From positions 4,242,501-4,306,500 of the forward strand of contig JAZHRO010000012.1 of assembly GCA_037157565.1 (NCBI GenBank): DNA of 64,000 nt, written 5' to 3'. Position 1 is the stretch's first letter; every line of letters starts with the position of its first letter. The translations under genes were made by a program, and so were the position numbers. Source of the stretch: Thalassia testudinum (taxonomy: Eukaryota; Streptophyta; Magnoliopsida; Alismatales; Hydrocharitaceae). Under the pieces are notes generated by a model. It searched no databases, was not told the origin of the DNA, and saw only the letters and a list, made by a program, of their open reading frames with translations. Of this stretch, positions 11,483 to 22,001 are shown in pieces.

Positions 11483-12633
11483 GCAACATGCCATTCACCT
11501 CTAATCATTCTTGATTGATTGAACTCATTTCTAACTTGCTCTATCTATTTTGCTACATTTTGCGAAGTACATCACGAGAAGATCTTCCGTGCAATCAACC
11601 ACTTTAGGGGCAGGTAAAATTTCTCTTCTTCCCTAATCATCTCTTAATCTTGGGAAAGAGAAAAATGAAACAAAATAAATTAGGATCCACTTGCCATATT
11701 TTCTTAGTAAGATCATTTTAAGGCAAAGTATTTCATGATTTGTAAATTTCATATCGGATTGAAGTTGAGACAATTTGGATTAGAGATCCCCATCTTGATT
11801 TCCTATACCTATTAGGGATTTATGCTAAATTTTCTTGACATTTTAGACTATTCACATTCTTATTTGAGTCCAAGGTGCCATATTTAAGATCAAATTGGAC
11901 TTAAAAATAGAGCCAATTAAGAATTCCACATTAAGGTTCTGAAGTGTTAGTACACACTTGCATGCAATAAAGGAAACTAATCTTCCCGCATTTATGTGCC
12001 ACCCAAGCCCTTGATTAAATTGACCTATTCAAGTAAACCCTAAAATCAAGGCTCTAAATTCACTTAACTCTAAAAGTTGGGACCTAATAACTTGAGAATC
12101 AATTCAGGGTGATTTGGGTCTTGACCCAAATTTCATCCTCAACCTTAGGGCAGGTCAGGTGAAGTTGGTCCACATTGTGGGTCAACCAGCCTCTAAATTA
12201 GGTCAAAATTGAATCAAATGTTAATCAAGTGAAATTCAAGGCACGAATTAAGGCTAAAATTGGTAGAGTTAGGTCTCAATTCATATATTTCGGTCTACTT
12301 GGAATCTCAGTAATAAGGAAGGTTGGGTGAGGGAAACCCTGTAACCTGTGGAGTCGCTCTACCATGTAGAGGTCTTTGTAGGACTCTCCCTTCCTGGATG
12401 CCCAAGAAATTCTCGAGTGTGTAGATTTCTGATCCAGAGGTATCATTCACCTCGAAATAGCCTTACTCATCCAAAATTTTTTTCCTACCTTGATTGGGTC
12501 CAATACACATTTAGCCCATCATCTATTCTATAGTGCACATACACAGGAAAGATCCCTAGATTTGACCTAGAGGCCTCCATTAGAGTTGATCTTTTGGAGA
12601 AGTCTGATTTAATCTAATCAATTTGAACTGTTC
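11483..12633 (+). other. Gyp-3 5' leader, no gene
   Basis: This is untranslated leader between primer site and the long frame. GGGGCAGGTAAAATTT near 11607-11622 could hold a splice site, but nothing shows use. A small frame at 12348-12533 is not shared with the related elements. Confidence 0.5.
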
Positions 12634-12794
12634 TTGAATTTGATTCTACATCCTGACCCACCACTTGATTTGAAACTGCAACATGACAACATAGGAAAAA
12701 TGTTTAGGAAACCTGAATCCTGTATAAGCATCAAGGAAAAAATGATTGAGGTTGCTCTTAGACACCATGATGGGTATTACAAAACCTTAGATCT

Positions 12795-15455
12795 TGTTTG
12801 GGCGAAATCATCGTTATTTAGGAAATGCGTTGTAGTATAGGACAAAATCGTTCAAAACATTTAAATATATAAACTCAGATTCAGAAAGGAGTCTGAGATC
12901 ATTTGCATGGAGCAATTATGCAATTCAATTCACTAATCATAAGAAATATATATGCAATTGAAATCAATAATACTCAGAATGATATTTCAATAAAAATCGA
13001 AAGAATAATGCAAAAAGATTGGGTTAAAATGGTGATTTGAATCACCAAATTAACCCTTTGAGTTTAAGCTCACAGCTACTTAAATATTTCAACAGTAAAC
13101 CATAATTAATAATCCATATCAATCAAGTATGTAGATATTCCAATTGTAACCAGCAAAAGGCCTCAGATGACAAACCAAAGGCTTCAGACTCCTTAACAAA
13201 AGAGGCTCAATGACCTCTTAAGAGAAGCATAAGGCTTCTCTCTCCTTCAATCCTCAGAAGAGGCATAGCAGCAGCACCAACCAAGGCTCAAGGGCCTCAC
13301 ACAAAGCCCGCAGAGGCTATGTGTTGAAAGAGGGGAAGGCTCAAATCTCGATGCAGCAATGTCGACCCCCTTTCTCTCAAATTCTCTTTCTTCCCTTTCC
13401 AAGCTCAGAACGGATCAAACCTGGGTATCGGGTAAATGGATCCACCACCTAGACCTGCGAGGCATGAGCACGAGCAAGGGTGTGGACAGGCACGTGTGGC
13501 GTGCGTGTATAGAGGCGTGGAGTAGGGACCTGACCCCAGTGTTTCGAAGGCGATAAGGCTCCCGCACTTTTGGCCTTTGTACGCTGTTCGTAGCGCTTCA
13601 ATCCACAGTGTGGGACTATCCCATAGAGCTTTCTCGCACAACAGTAGCAGGAGTGTGAAGCCTCCAATTAAGGGTGAAGGAGAATCTACCAACGTCAATT
13701 GGCTGCTTGGGAGGCTTCTTGGAACTGGGTTGCACGACTTGGAGAGGGGAATTGAAGATGAACACGATCGGAGATCTACAGCTGGAATTGGAGATGTTGA
13801 TGGAAGCGGTGGTTGTCCGACGAGGTACCTAAAATAGAGAACACGGCCTCTCGGCCACATTAGAGAAGCTCAGAAGGATCGCCGATGGACGACGAGTGCA
13901 CTGGTGGTGGTTTAGTTGAGTGAGGGTTTGTGTAGTGGCCTGGCGAGGTCGAGGAAGTGGTGCGGTGAGGGTGGTGTTCAGTGGAGGTGTCGAGTGGCCA
14001 ATCCCCTCAATTTCTTGAGAGGTTTGGTGGGTGTGTAACGGTGAAGGTTTGGGGACTGGTGGTAGGCGATTTGGTACAGTGGAGCGAGCGTGCGTGCTCA
14101 CCGGAGTGTGGTCGGAGCTGGGGAAGGTGACGGTGAGGCATTTGTGTGAGCGTGCGAATGTAGAGTTTAAGTGTATGAGTAGGGTTAAAGGAAGGTAAGG
14201 AGTTGAAAGAAGGAGGTTGCAGAGGATGAGAGGGAGAAGGCAATGTCGGCTATGATTGGCTGATACTGGAGACGAAGGGTGCTCCGGGGAGAGGAACGAC
14301 GATGTCTGAAGGGGGAGGAAGCCCCTCATAGGTATGGTGAGGTGAGGATGATGAAGAGGAGGAGGGACCTGCTGCCTATAGTATGTGGCAGCAAGTGAAG
14401 AGGCCGGAGTTGGGGGGTCGCCGGAGACGAGTCTGGAGTAGGCTGGAGGTAGAGGAGGAAGGGTTATTTTCAGCCAAAAACTCACTCAGGAGTGAGGTCT
14501 TGCGAGGGGGGACCTTTTAAAGGTCTCAAGGGTTGCTTCAAGCTTGGAATATGCTCGAAGAGCTCACATTTTTAGGGAAGAAATCCCTGAACTTGAGGAG
14601 TTTGCACGAGCTCCTAGACATGAATTGGGGTCCAAGACATGGTTCAGATGATTGGGGAATCTCTCAAGATCATTCCTTCCAATTTTGGAAGGAATTGATC
14701 GAGAAATCAGGGAGAAATCCCATATTGATGGTCGATGTGTTTGGGTTCACACTATTAATGACACCAAGGACCTTTTTGAAGAAAATGATGAGAAGTTAGG
14801 GGGTTAAATGCAAAGATTTTGAAAGTTAGGGGCTTAGGTGTGAAAAATAGAGTTTAAATGGACTAAAATGCAAACTAGGTCATGGACTCTGATTGGGCCC
14901 AAATTTTGGTACCAACCTAATTTGGACACAAGGAATCTAATGGTGATATCGGATTTAAGTATTGACCAAGTTTGACTAGGCAGTTTGCCCAGAAACCCAA
15001 ATTTGGGCAGAATTATGTTTGTGATCTGTTTAAGGTCAAAATAGGTTCAGATGGTCAAATCAAGGATACTAAACCTTAAGGAATACTTTTATATGAATTT
15101 TAGAAAAAATAGATGAATTTTATCCTGATTAGAACCTCTGTAATTTAAGCAAGTTTGAAATTAGGGTTTAGGGTGCTGTATTGGTTCTCGAAATGCGTGA
15201 AACCCTGTCTCTGTTTGCATGGACCAACTTGTTAGTCTTTAATGCTCATTTGATCTTTATTTACCCCTGACAAACCCCGTGGTTATTTTGTGTTCATGAT
15301 ATGCTATTAAAATTATAGAATTAACCCTAGTTTCCAATTTTCTTTTCAAAATAGAATGGAGTGGAGTTATAACCCTCAGATGGTTATGTAAGAGCATTTA
15401 TCTTTCAAACCTGACTAAAAGCGGCCAGTTAGGGCCTATGATGGTGTTCCCATCA
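12795..15455 (-). repeat. sA2, family A solo LTR
   Basis: The LTR is 2661 bp, with GATCT at 12790-12794 and GACCT at 15456-15460 (one mismatch). On the minus strand it starts TGATGGGAACACCATCA, a perfect terminal inverted repeat. Its TATA-like site (minus TTTAAAAG) is at about 14511-14518. The open frames here (13405-13860, 13829-14485, 14007-14243 minus; 13577-13837 plus) overlap each other on both strands and are not conserved in the other family A LTRs, so they are not called. It interrupts the Gyp-3 frame. Confidence 0.85.
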
Positions 15456-15727
15456 GACCTCATTAGAAGAATTCAGGTTAATGTGTCAGAAATGATAACC
15501 CACATTGTAAATCGTGCCCATCTAATGTTGACACAAATGATAAGTGGCACAACCCAAGATGCTCCCATGACAGAATACATTGAGTTATAGAGATCACATA
15601 ATACGAAGCATATACAATGCCTGACAAATCCACCACTCTGGGAGATGCACCAAGATGACATTGAGAAATGTGGGAATATGCTAAATTTGGTGAAACAAGC
15701 CATTGATAAAAAATACCCATATCTCCA

Positions 15728-18078
15728 TGATTGCGCAGCAATCATAGATCTTAATTGACCTAGATTAGGTTAGAACTTAGCATAAGTTAGGGAAATTCAT
15801 GCACGCATAAGCATTATATGCATCTTTACTGCTTTACTTTAGCTATGCATAAAATAATGTTATAATGTGCTGATTAAGTGCATTATGTTGATTGCAGGCA
15901 ATAAGCAGATCTGGAGCTGGATCTAGAGCAAGATCTGAAATAACGGGAGTTGTAGCAGAGTTGGAGCAGAAGGCCTAGTTTAGATGTAGGAATAATAATG
16001 TAAGGGGGTTAAAGGTTTTCTATTCTATTAAGTAGAAATAAAGCATTAAAATGTGAAGAGCTGAGGTCCATCCTAGCCTTAGGATAGCCTAGAGACTTCC
16101 CCAAGCCTTAGCCACCCTTAGATTAGGTCACAACACCACAGGAAGCCTTAAAACCCGAGTTCCAGCCCTTATTTGGACGTCCAGATAAGTTATAGGATGT
16201 CCAGGACCCTTAGCCATCTCCCGCACACCTCAAACCCACTTCTGCAGTGTTATTGGATGTCCAAACACTTTGTCAGACGTCCAATTTCTGCAGAGTACCC
16301 AAAACAGAACCCTGATTTCCCCCTGACTCAAATTGGACGTCCAGAACTGAAGTCTGGACTTCTGATTTTTGAGTATAAGTCGTCTGATCCTATTTTTGGA
16401 CGTCTGATACTGGTCTCTAGTCCCTATTTTGAGATTCAAGTCTTGATCTTGGATCTCTAGCTCCCTAGACCTAATCCCAACCCCATAGGAACGTAAATTA
16501 AGGTGTCCTAACCCTAGTACATCACCTCTAGACCTACCTAAGGACCTAATTAGGTCCTCACCAAACCCAATTGACTTAGATCAAAGTCAATTACCTTCAC
16601 CTAAGTCAATTGGACTCATTGAGTCCAATTGAGCTTAGATCTCAACCCACACAAGTTTAATTGGACTTGGTGAGAGTCCAATTGACCTAAATCCAACCTA
16701 ATTGAGTTATTCTACTCTCAATTAGGTTCACACTCATTCAATTAAACTTAGGTTAAGTTTAATTGCATTTTCCCCTTAGCAATTAGGGTTTGTAACCCTA
16801 ATTCAAGACCTACACCTACCTAAACCCCTTAGGACCTAACCTAAGCCACCTAGCCACATAGAGCACGACCACACACACACACACACACTTCTCTAGAATT
16901 CTCTAGAGATCTCTTGAGATGGCGCTACCTCTTGGTTGCCAAATTTAGCAACCAAGAGGAATTCAAATTGAGATCCACAATTTTTGGATCTCAAAGACCA
17001 CCTCCACCCACATGTGGCCGGCCACTCTTGGACTCTCTCTAGAGAGTTCTACACCTCTCTAGAGAGAAGCTATTGGGTCTATAAAAAGACCCCATGGGCA
17101 GCCAAACACACTCATTCACATCCCTTGGCTCCATTCACTTCTTTGGCAATTGCACTCCATTGGTGCCATTCACGCCACCTCCACTTAAATAGTCACTCCA
17201 CCTCCATGAGCTCACTACCACCACGATGGAGGACACCATGCCGGGATGCTGGATCAACCCTACCTCTCTCCAAGGGTTGGCCTACGCTACATTGGCCGCC
17301 CCTCATTCTCCTCTCGACCACTCCAAGGCCATCGGGGACCACCCCTGAATGCCCTCTATTCTTCTAGCTTTAAATCATGCTCTTCATAATCTTTATTGCT
17401 TTCATTTACTGCTTAGTAGTGTAGTCTTACTTCTCCCCCAATGATGCATATGAAATCCCCCCGTTGATTCTTGTATGAAATTATTTTCTGGTAGCTAGGT
17501 TTAATTTTCAAGCATTTATGTATAAGCTTTCCTCTAGATTTCCTTGTGCAACAACTCTTCAATGAATGAATGAAATTGCATATATATATATATATATATA
17601 TATGTCTCTTTATGTGTTTGAAATCACCGCGAGCTTAATAATTATCGTATTTGCGTGATTTAAGTGCCTGCTCTTTAACTGTCTATATATTACGCACCAG
17701 CATGTCATTTCCTGAGGATATTGAAAATCTGACAATAGATGCTTTCTCCATAACTAGTCACCACCTCACTAGAATCGTGTGCACAGAAACTCACACGTTC
17801 ACTTTCGTGATTTACTTGACGCATGCACATGTGATCCGAGTTAATAACAGGAGCGGTGAAGTTTTAGTTAGGAGATTAGAAATCAGCGTAAATCTTTAAA
17901 CGAAGTAGAGTAGTAAAAAAGATCGATTTCAAAAGCAAAAACAACGCCTCCCAGAGACGAACGACCGGGACTCAAGTCTCGTAATTTTTGCAAAATAATA
18001 TCTTTGTTGGATCGTACTTTGCGACTATACTACGATGCATTCTTTTCTATCAAAAATGTGATCTACGACTTCTCAACA
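15728..18078 (+). repeat. sB1, family B solo LTR, long form with intact internal ORF
   Basis: The LTR is 2351 bp with a perfect CTCCA duplication (15723-15727 and 18079-18083). It starts TGATTGCGCAGCAATCA. U3 holds an ACGT-palindrome array (16173-16409) and the hairpin row (16541-17091), ending in the TATA box TATAAAAAG at 17080-17088. A TA microsatellite is at 17578-17602. A 65-codon frame lies at 17702-17899, and the conserved U5 block CCTCCCAGAGACGAACGACC at 17948-17967. I first read this as the 5' LTR of an element; the duplication on both sides and the missing primer site show a solo LTR. Confidence 0.9.
17702..17899 (+). CDS. Conserved 65-residue protein encoded inside a family B LTR
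   Basis: The ATG at 17702 was chosen because the copy in sB2 (31723-31920) starts and stops at the same points; an in-frame ATG at 17651 is not shared. Both copies have exactly 65 codons plus TAA. The core (residues 19-49) includes SHH, TRIV, TETHTFTFVIYLTHAHV and IRVNN, followed by a SG turn and RRLE. Between copies 29 codons differ silently, 17 differ in residue and 19 are identical; in the core only two residues change. No signal peptide or membrane helix is evident; the alternating hydrophobic pattern suggests beta strands. It sits about 600 bp after the TATA box and 180 bp before the LTR end, so it would be the first frame on the genomic RNA. I do not recognise the protein. The younger Gyp-4 LTRs have lost it. 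Confidence 0.7.
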   Translation: MSFPEDIENLTIDAFSITSHHLTRIVCTETHTFTFVIYLTHAHVIRVNNRSGEVLVRRLEISVNL

Positions 18079-19300
18079 CTCCACTCAGAAACCAATGATG
18101 AATCTTGGAGTAATATTGAGGATCAATATGATTTCCTAGAGCTCGGGTTCGAAAGTAAAGGTTGTTGTGGACCCCCAACCCAAATGGAATCCAATTTGAA
18201 CTTTGTGCGGAATGACAAACTTGATCAACATATGGGTTGGGTGGATCCAGTTGTAGCTGTTCTCGATTATGAACTAGCCATAGAGAGCCATGAAGCTAGT
18301 CCATCATGCTTTGATTTTCCAAACACCTGTGATGAGCTTGAGTTAGAACCTCTCGAGGATGTAATTCTCGCACCTTATCCTATTAAGGTAACCTCAAGAG
18401 TGATTCTGACATCCCAATAGAACCATGTCAAGATTCTAGTGACCTAATTCCTACCCCTGACCAAGAATCTAGATCTGACCCTATTTGGGATGATCATGAG
18501 GCCCAATGTGATGAGAACCAGTTTTATATCTGAATTTTGATTTTGGGCCAGTATTTGATGATTATACATCTCCAGACTCCTCAGAAGAACTAATTGATTT
18601 TTCAAAAGTCACGCCGATTTATGATGCAAAATCAGAGGAGTTGGAAGAGTTGAGATTTGAATGGATCTACCCTAGGTGCCTAGAACCTGAGCCTATGCCT
18701 AATAAGGACACCTCTTTGAGCTTGAAATTTGAGGCTAGGTTAGACCAAAGATAGGTTGTTGATTCCGTGCATCATGATTTATTCAGTGGTAGAAATCTCG
18801 ATCCTAAATCAAGTTCAGAAGTTGATTGTCGCAAATTCTCCAATGATTTTGAATTATACTCTGATTTCAGAGAACCATTATTTCCGGATGATTATGAACC
18901 TATTTACGACCTCAGTATCCATGATCCATTCTTTGATTCTGATTCTAAGGTCCTTGATCCTGAGATCATTGGTTCAAATTCCTATTCCATTAAGTTGGAA
19001 TCATTCTATTATGATCTACACAAACCAGAAATAGTAAGTACCGCGAGTGTCCACAATCTAGAGCTCGAATCTTTTGCTGACTCAGATTTCCATGATCCTA
19101 TAAGCACTCTCCATGCATTTACATTTGATTGGGATTAGCATCGTGAAAAATACTCTCTAGATGAACCAATCTTCGAATCATTTGTAGAGGAGCCCATGCC
19201 TCACTCAGATTTCGAAGCAGCCCACCGCCTACAGAGCCTTTCAAAACTCGACCCCAACCCCGACCAGCCATCGGAATCAATTTCTACTCTAACTCACCTC

Positions 19301-20118
19301 TTTATAATCCAGTTGCATACAATTCACCTCCATCTTTCGATCGGGAATTGAACACTGATCAGACCAGCAATCACATCTTATCATTCTCTGATCCTACTAG
19401 TAGGGTTCCAATATTTTCCACATATCCATTTTCATTTGAGGATTCCTACTCTGATCGGGCTAAGCCAATTCAACCAAACCCTAGATTTGTATTTCCACAT
19501 CTTTTTGAGCCACAAACCATCTAGTGGGCTCCACATCTATTGATTCACAAGCATCAACCCACTAGACTAATTGGGTTTGATTTTCATCATCAGCCTATTA
19601 AACTAAATAAGCACTTGGTTGGACCAACCAAACTACTCATCAAGGTGCTTGTCCTGCAAAATTTCTCCAACATGACCACCCCTTCTCCTTGGCCACCTTC
19701 TGCTTGACTGAAGGCATTGAATTTAGCGCTTAAACGGGAGGCAACTCGTCATTCCAAAAACACAAGATCCTTCTGATCATCTTTTTGAGCTACACTCCTA
19801 TTGCACATTAGGGTTCAACTTTAGAACAAACGACTCTACCTTTGGTACCTGTACCAAAGCTTGAAATCATCCGCAACAGTCATCCCGACCTGTTCACCCA
19901 CCCTCTGACCCTATTCTAATCCTTGAACCAAGCTGAATTCGTACCCACCTGGTTTACAATGAGGACATTGCAAAACTTAGGCATGCGGGAGGTGTTAAAG
20001 TGCAAAACAAATGGAAATTAAATTCACTAAGGGGTTCTCATAAAAATACATATTAAAAATAAAAAAGCAAAAAGGGGAGGAACATATTGAGAATTGATTG
20101 AAAAATCTTTCTGAGAAG
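19301..20118 (+). other. Gyp-3 DNA after the ORF: conserved blocks, no gene
   Basis: Frame remains fade out after 19300. At 19712-19750 is a block, GGCATTGAATTTAGCGCTTA then GGGAGGCAACTC, that recurs after the frames of Gyp-4, Gyp-5 and Gyp-6. At 19955-19993 is CAATGAGGACATTGCAAAAC followed by TTAGGCATGCGGGAGGTG, the internal purine-rich motif also found in those elements. An A-rich stretch follows at 20040-20080. The piece ends where sC1 inserted. Confidence 0.6.
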
Positions 20119-21421
20119 TGTTTGATTGCACAGCAATCATAGGTCTTAATTGACCTAAATTAGGCTAGGACTTAGCAAAATCTAGTATAATTCATGCGTG
20201 CATAAGCATTATTTGCACCTTTATTGCTTTCTTTTAGCTATGCATAAAATAATGCTATAATGTGCTGATTAGGTGCATTATGTCAATTGCAGGTAATAAG
20301 CTGATTAGAAGCTAGATCTGAAGATGGATCTAAAGCTGGATCTGAAGAATAAGGAATAACTGGTGTTACAGTAGAGTTGGAGTGGAAGACTAAGATTAGA
20401 TATAGCAGACAATAATGTAAGGGGTTGAGGTATGCTATTCTATTTAAGTAGGAATAAAGTAGTGAACTGTGAAGAACTTAGGTCCATCCTAGCCCTAGGA
20501 CAGCCTAGAAGCTTCCCCAAGCCTTAGCCACCCCTAGATTAGGTCACCGCACCCTAGGAAACATTAAAACCCTAATTCCAACCTATATCTGGACGTCCAG
20601 ATGAGTTATGATTGCGCAGCAATCATAGGTCTTAATAGGCCGAGATTAAGCAAGGACTTAGCATAAGTTAGGCTTATTCATGCATGCATACGCATTATCT
20701 ACATCTTTACTGCTTTCCTTTAGCTATGCATAAAATAATGTTATAATGTGCTGATTAAGTGCATTATGTCGATTGCAGGGAATAAGCTGATCAGGAGCTG
20801 GATCTGAAGCTGGATCAGGAATAACAGGAGTTGTAGTAGAGCTGGAGCAGAAGGCCTAGTTTAGATGCAGGAATAATAATGTAAGGGGGTTAAAAGTTTG
20901 CTATTCTATTAAGAAGGAATAAAGCAGTAAAATGTGAAGAGCTTAGGTCCATCCTAGCCCTAAGATAACCTAGAGACTTCCCCAAGCCTTAGCCACCCTT
21001 AGATTAGGTCACAACACCCTAGGATGCCCTAAAACCCCAGTTTCAACCCTTCTCTGGACATCCAGATAAGTTTTAAGACGTCCAAGACCCTTAGCCAACT
21101 CCCTCACACTTCAAACCCACTTCTGCAGTGTTATTGGACGTCCAGACACTTTGTCAGACGTCTAATTTCTGTAGAATACCCAAAACAAAACTTGAAATCC
21201 TTCCTGACTCTGATTGGACATCCAGACAACAAGTTTGGACTTCTGATTTTTGAGTATAAGACGCCTGATTCTATTATTAGACGTCTGATACTGCTCTCCA
21301 ATTCCTGTTTTGAGATTTAAGCCTTGATCTTGGATCTCTAGGTCCCTAAACCCAATTCCAACCCCATAGGAACCTAAATTAAGGTGCCCTAACCCTAGTA
21401 CACCACCTATAGACCTCCCTA

Positions 21422-22001
21422 AGGACCTAATTAGGTCCTCACTAAACCTAATTGACTTGGATCTTAGTCAATTCCATCAGCCTATTCAATTGGACTCATT
21501 GAGTCCAATTGAGCCCTAATCTCAGCACACACTGTCCAATTGGACTCAGTGAGAGTCCAATTGACCTAGTCCTGACTTAATTGAGTTGTTTTACTCTCAA
21601 TTAAGTTTCCACACACCCAATTAAACTTGTATTAAGTTTAATTGCACCTTACCTTAGTGAATTAGGGTTTATAACCCTAATTTGAGACCTACCTTGACCT
21701 AAACCCACTAGAACCCAACCTACTCAACCTAGCCACCTAAGTTTCGACCCACACACACCCACACACACCATCCACATGAAAATATCTAGCCTAGAGTTCT
21801 CTATAACTCTCTACCATGTGTGGTTGCCTTGGTTGCCAAAAATAGCAACCAAGAGCCATTCAATTTCTAGATCCACATTTGGTGGATCTAAAAACCACCA
21901 TCCACCCTCTCTCTCTCACTCTCCCACGAGCTCCCACCATAGGCCTCTCTAGAGAATTCCATAATTCTCTAGAAAGCTTCCCTTAGGTCTATAAAAAGAC
22001 C
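21422..22001 (+). repeat. Row of about eleven hairpins in U3 of family B LTR
   Basis: Stems, in order: 21422-21439 (palindrome AGGACCTAATTAGGTCCT); 21450-21473 (8 bp); 21486-21512 (12 bp, arm TCAATTGGACTC, 3-nt loop); 21537-21563 (11 bp); 21576-21605 (10 bp, arm CTTAATTGAG); 21618-21644 (11 bp, arm CAATTAAACTT); 21660-21682 (10 bp, arm AATTAGGGTT); 21828-21853 (9 bp, arm CTTGGTTGC); 21868-21890 (9 bp, arm TAGATCCAC); 21948-21973 (11 bp, arm TCTAGAGAATT); 21986-22001 (GGTCT/AGACC around the TATA box). All recur in sB1, sB2 and the 3' LTR. Confidence 0.85.
21990..21998 (+). promoter_or_regulatory. TATA box of Gyp-4 5' LTR
   Basis: TATAAAAAG preceded by GGTC and followed by ACC, so that GGTCT and AGACC can pair around it. 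The same arrangement is at 17080-17088 (sB1), about 29450 (3' LTR) and, with one G-U-like mismatch, about 31160 (sB2). Transcription should start about 30 bp downstream. Confidence 0.75.

Larger units (their letters stand above)
12634..19300 (+). pseudogene. Unrecognised long ORF of Gyp-3 (helical then acidic), split by two solo LTRs
   Basis: Coding DNA lies at about 12634-12794, 15461-15727 and 18084-19300. When each solo LTR and one copy of its duplication are disregarded, the same frame runs across both junctions (KTLDL before the first, NLVKQAIDKKYPYLH at the second). The first two parts are helix-forming with several basic residues. The third is acidic (DQYDFLELGFES, and IDVH-like repeats) and ends with TLHAFTFDWD followed by a stop at 19138 and then SLDEPIFESFVEE in the same frame. 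Two stops (near 15585 and 18420) and a frame change near 18420-18760 mark decay. The FTFDWD block recurs in Gyp-6 on the opposite strand (59050-59110). No enzyme motif is present. I infer a family-specific structural or accessory protein; its function is unknown. Confidence 0.6.

Noticed and set aside
13405..14485. Frames of 151 and 218 codons on the minus strand
   Set aside because: They lie in the GC-richer transcribed part of sA2, overlap frames on the other strand, and have no counterpart in the other family A LTRs.
17578..17602. TA microsatellite as a possible regulatory element
   Set aside because: Similar TA runs at 9058, 22457, 29913, 31624, 47964 and 63120 vary in length and look like ordinary simple repeats.
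15728..20608. A full family B element with LTRs at 15728 and 20123
   Set aside because: CTCCA flanks 15728-18078 on both sides and GTGTT flanks the second LTR on both sides; no primer site or polypurine tract adjoins them. They are two separate solo LTRs with Gyp-3 DNA between.
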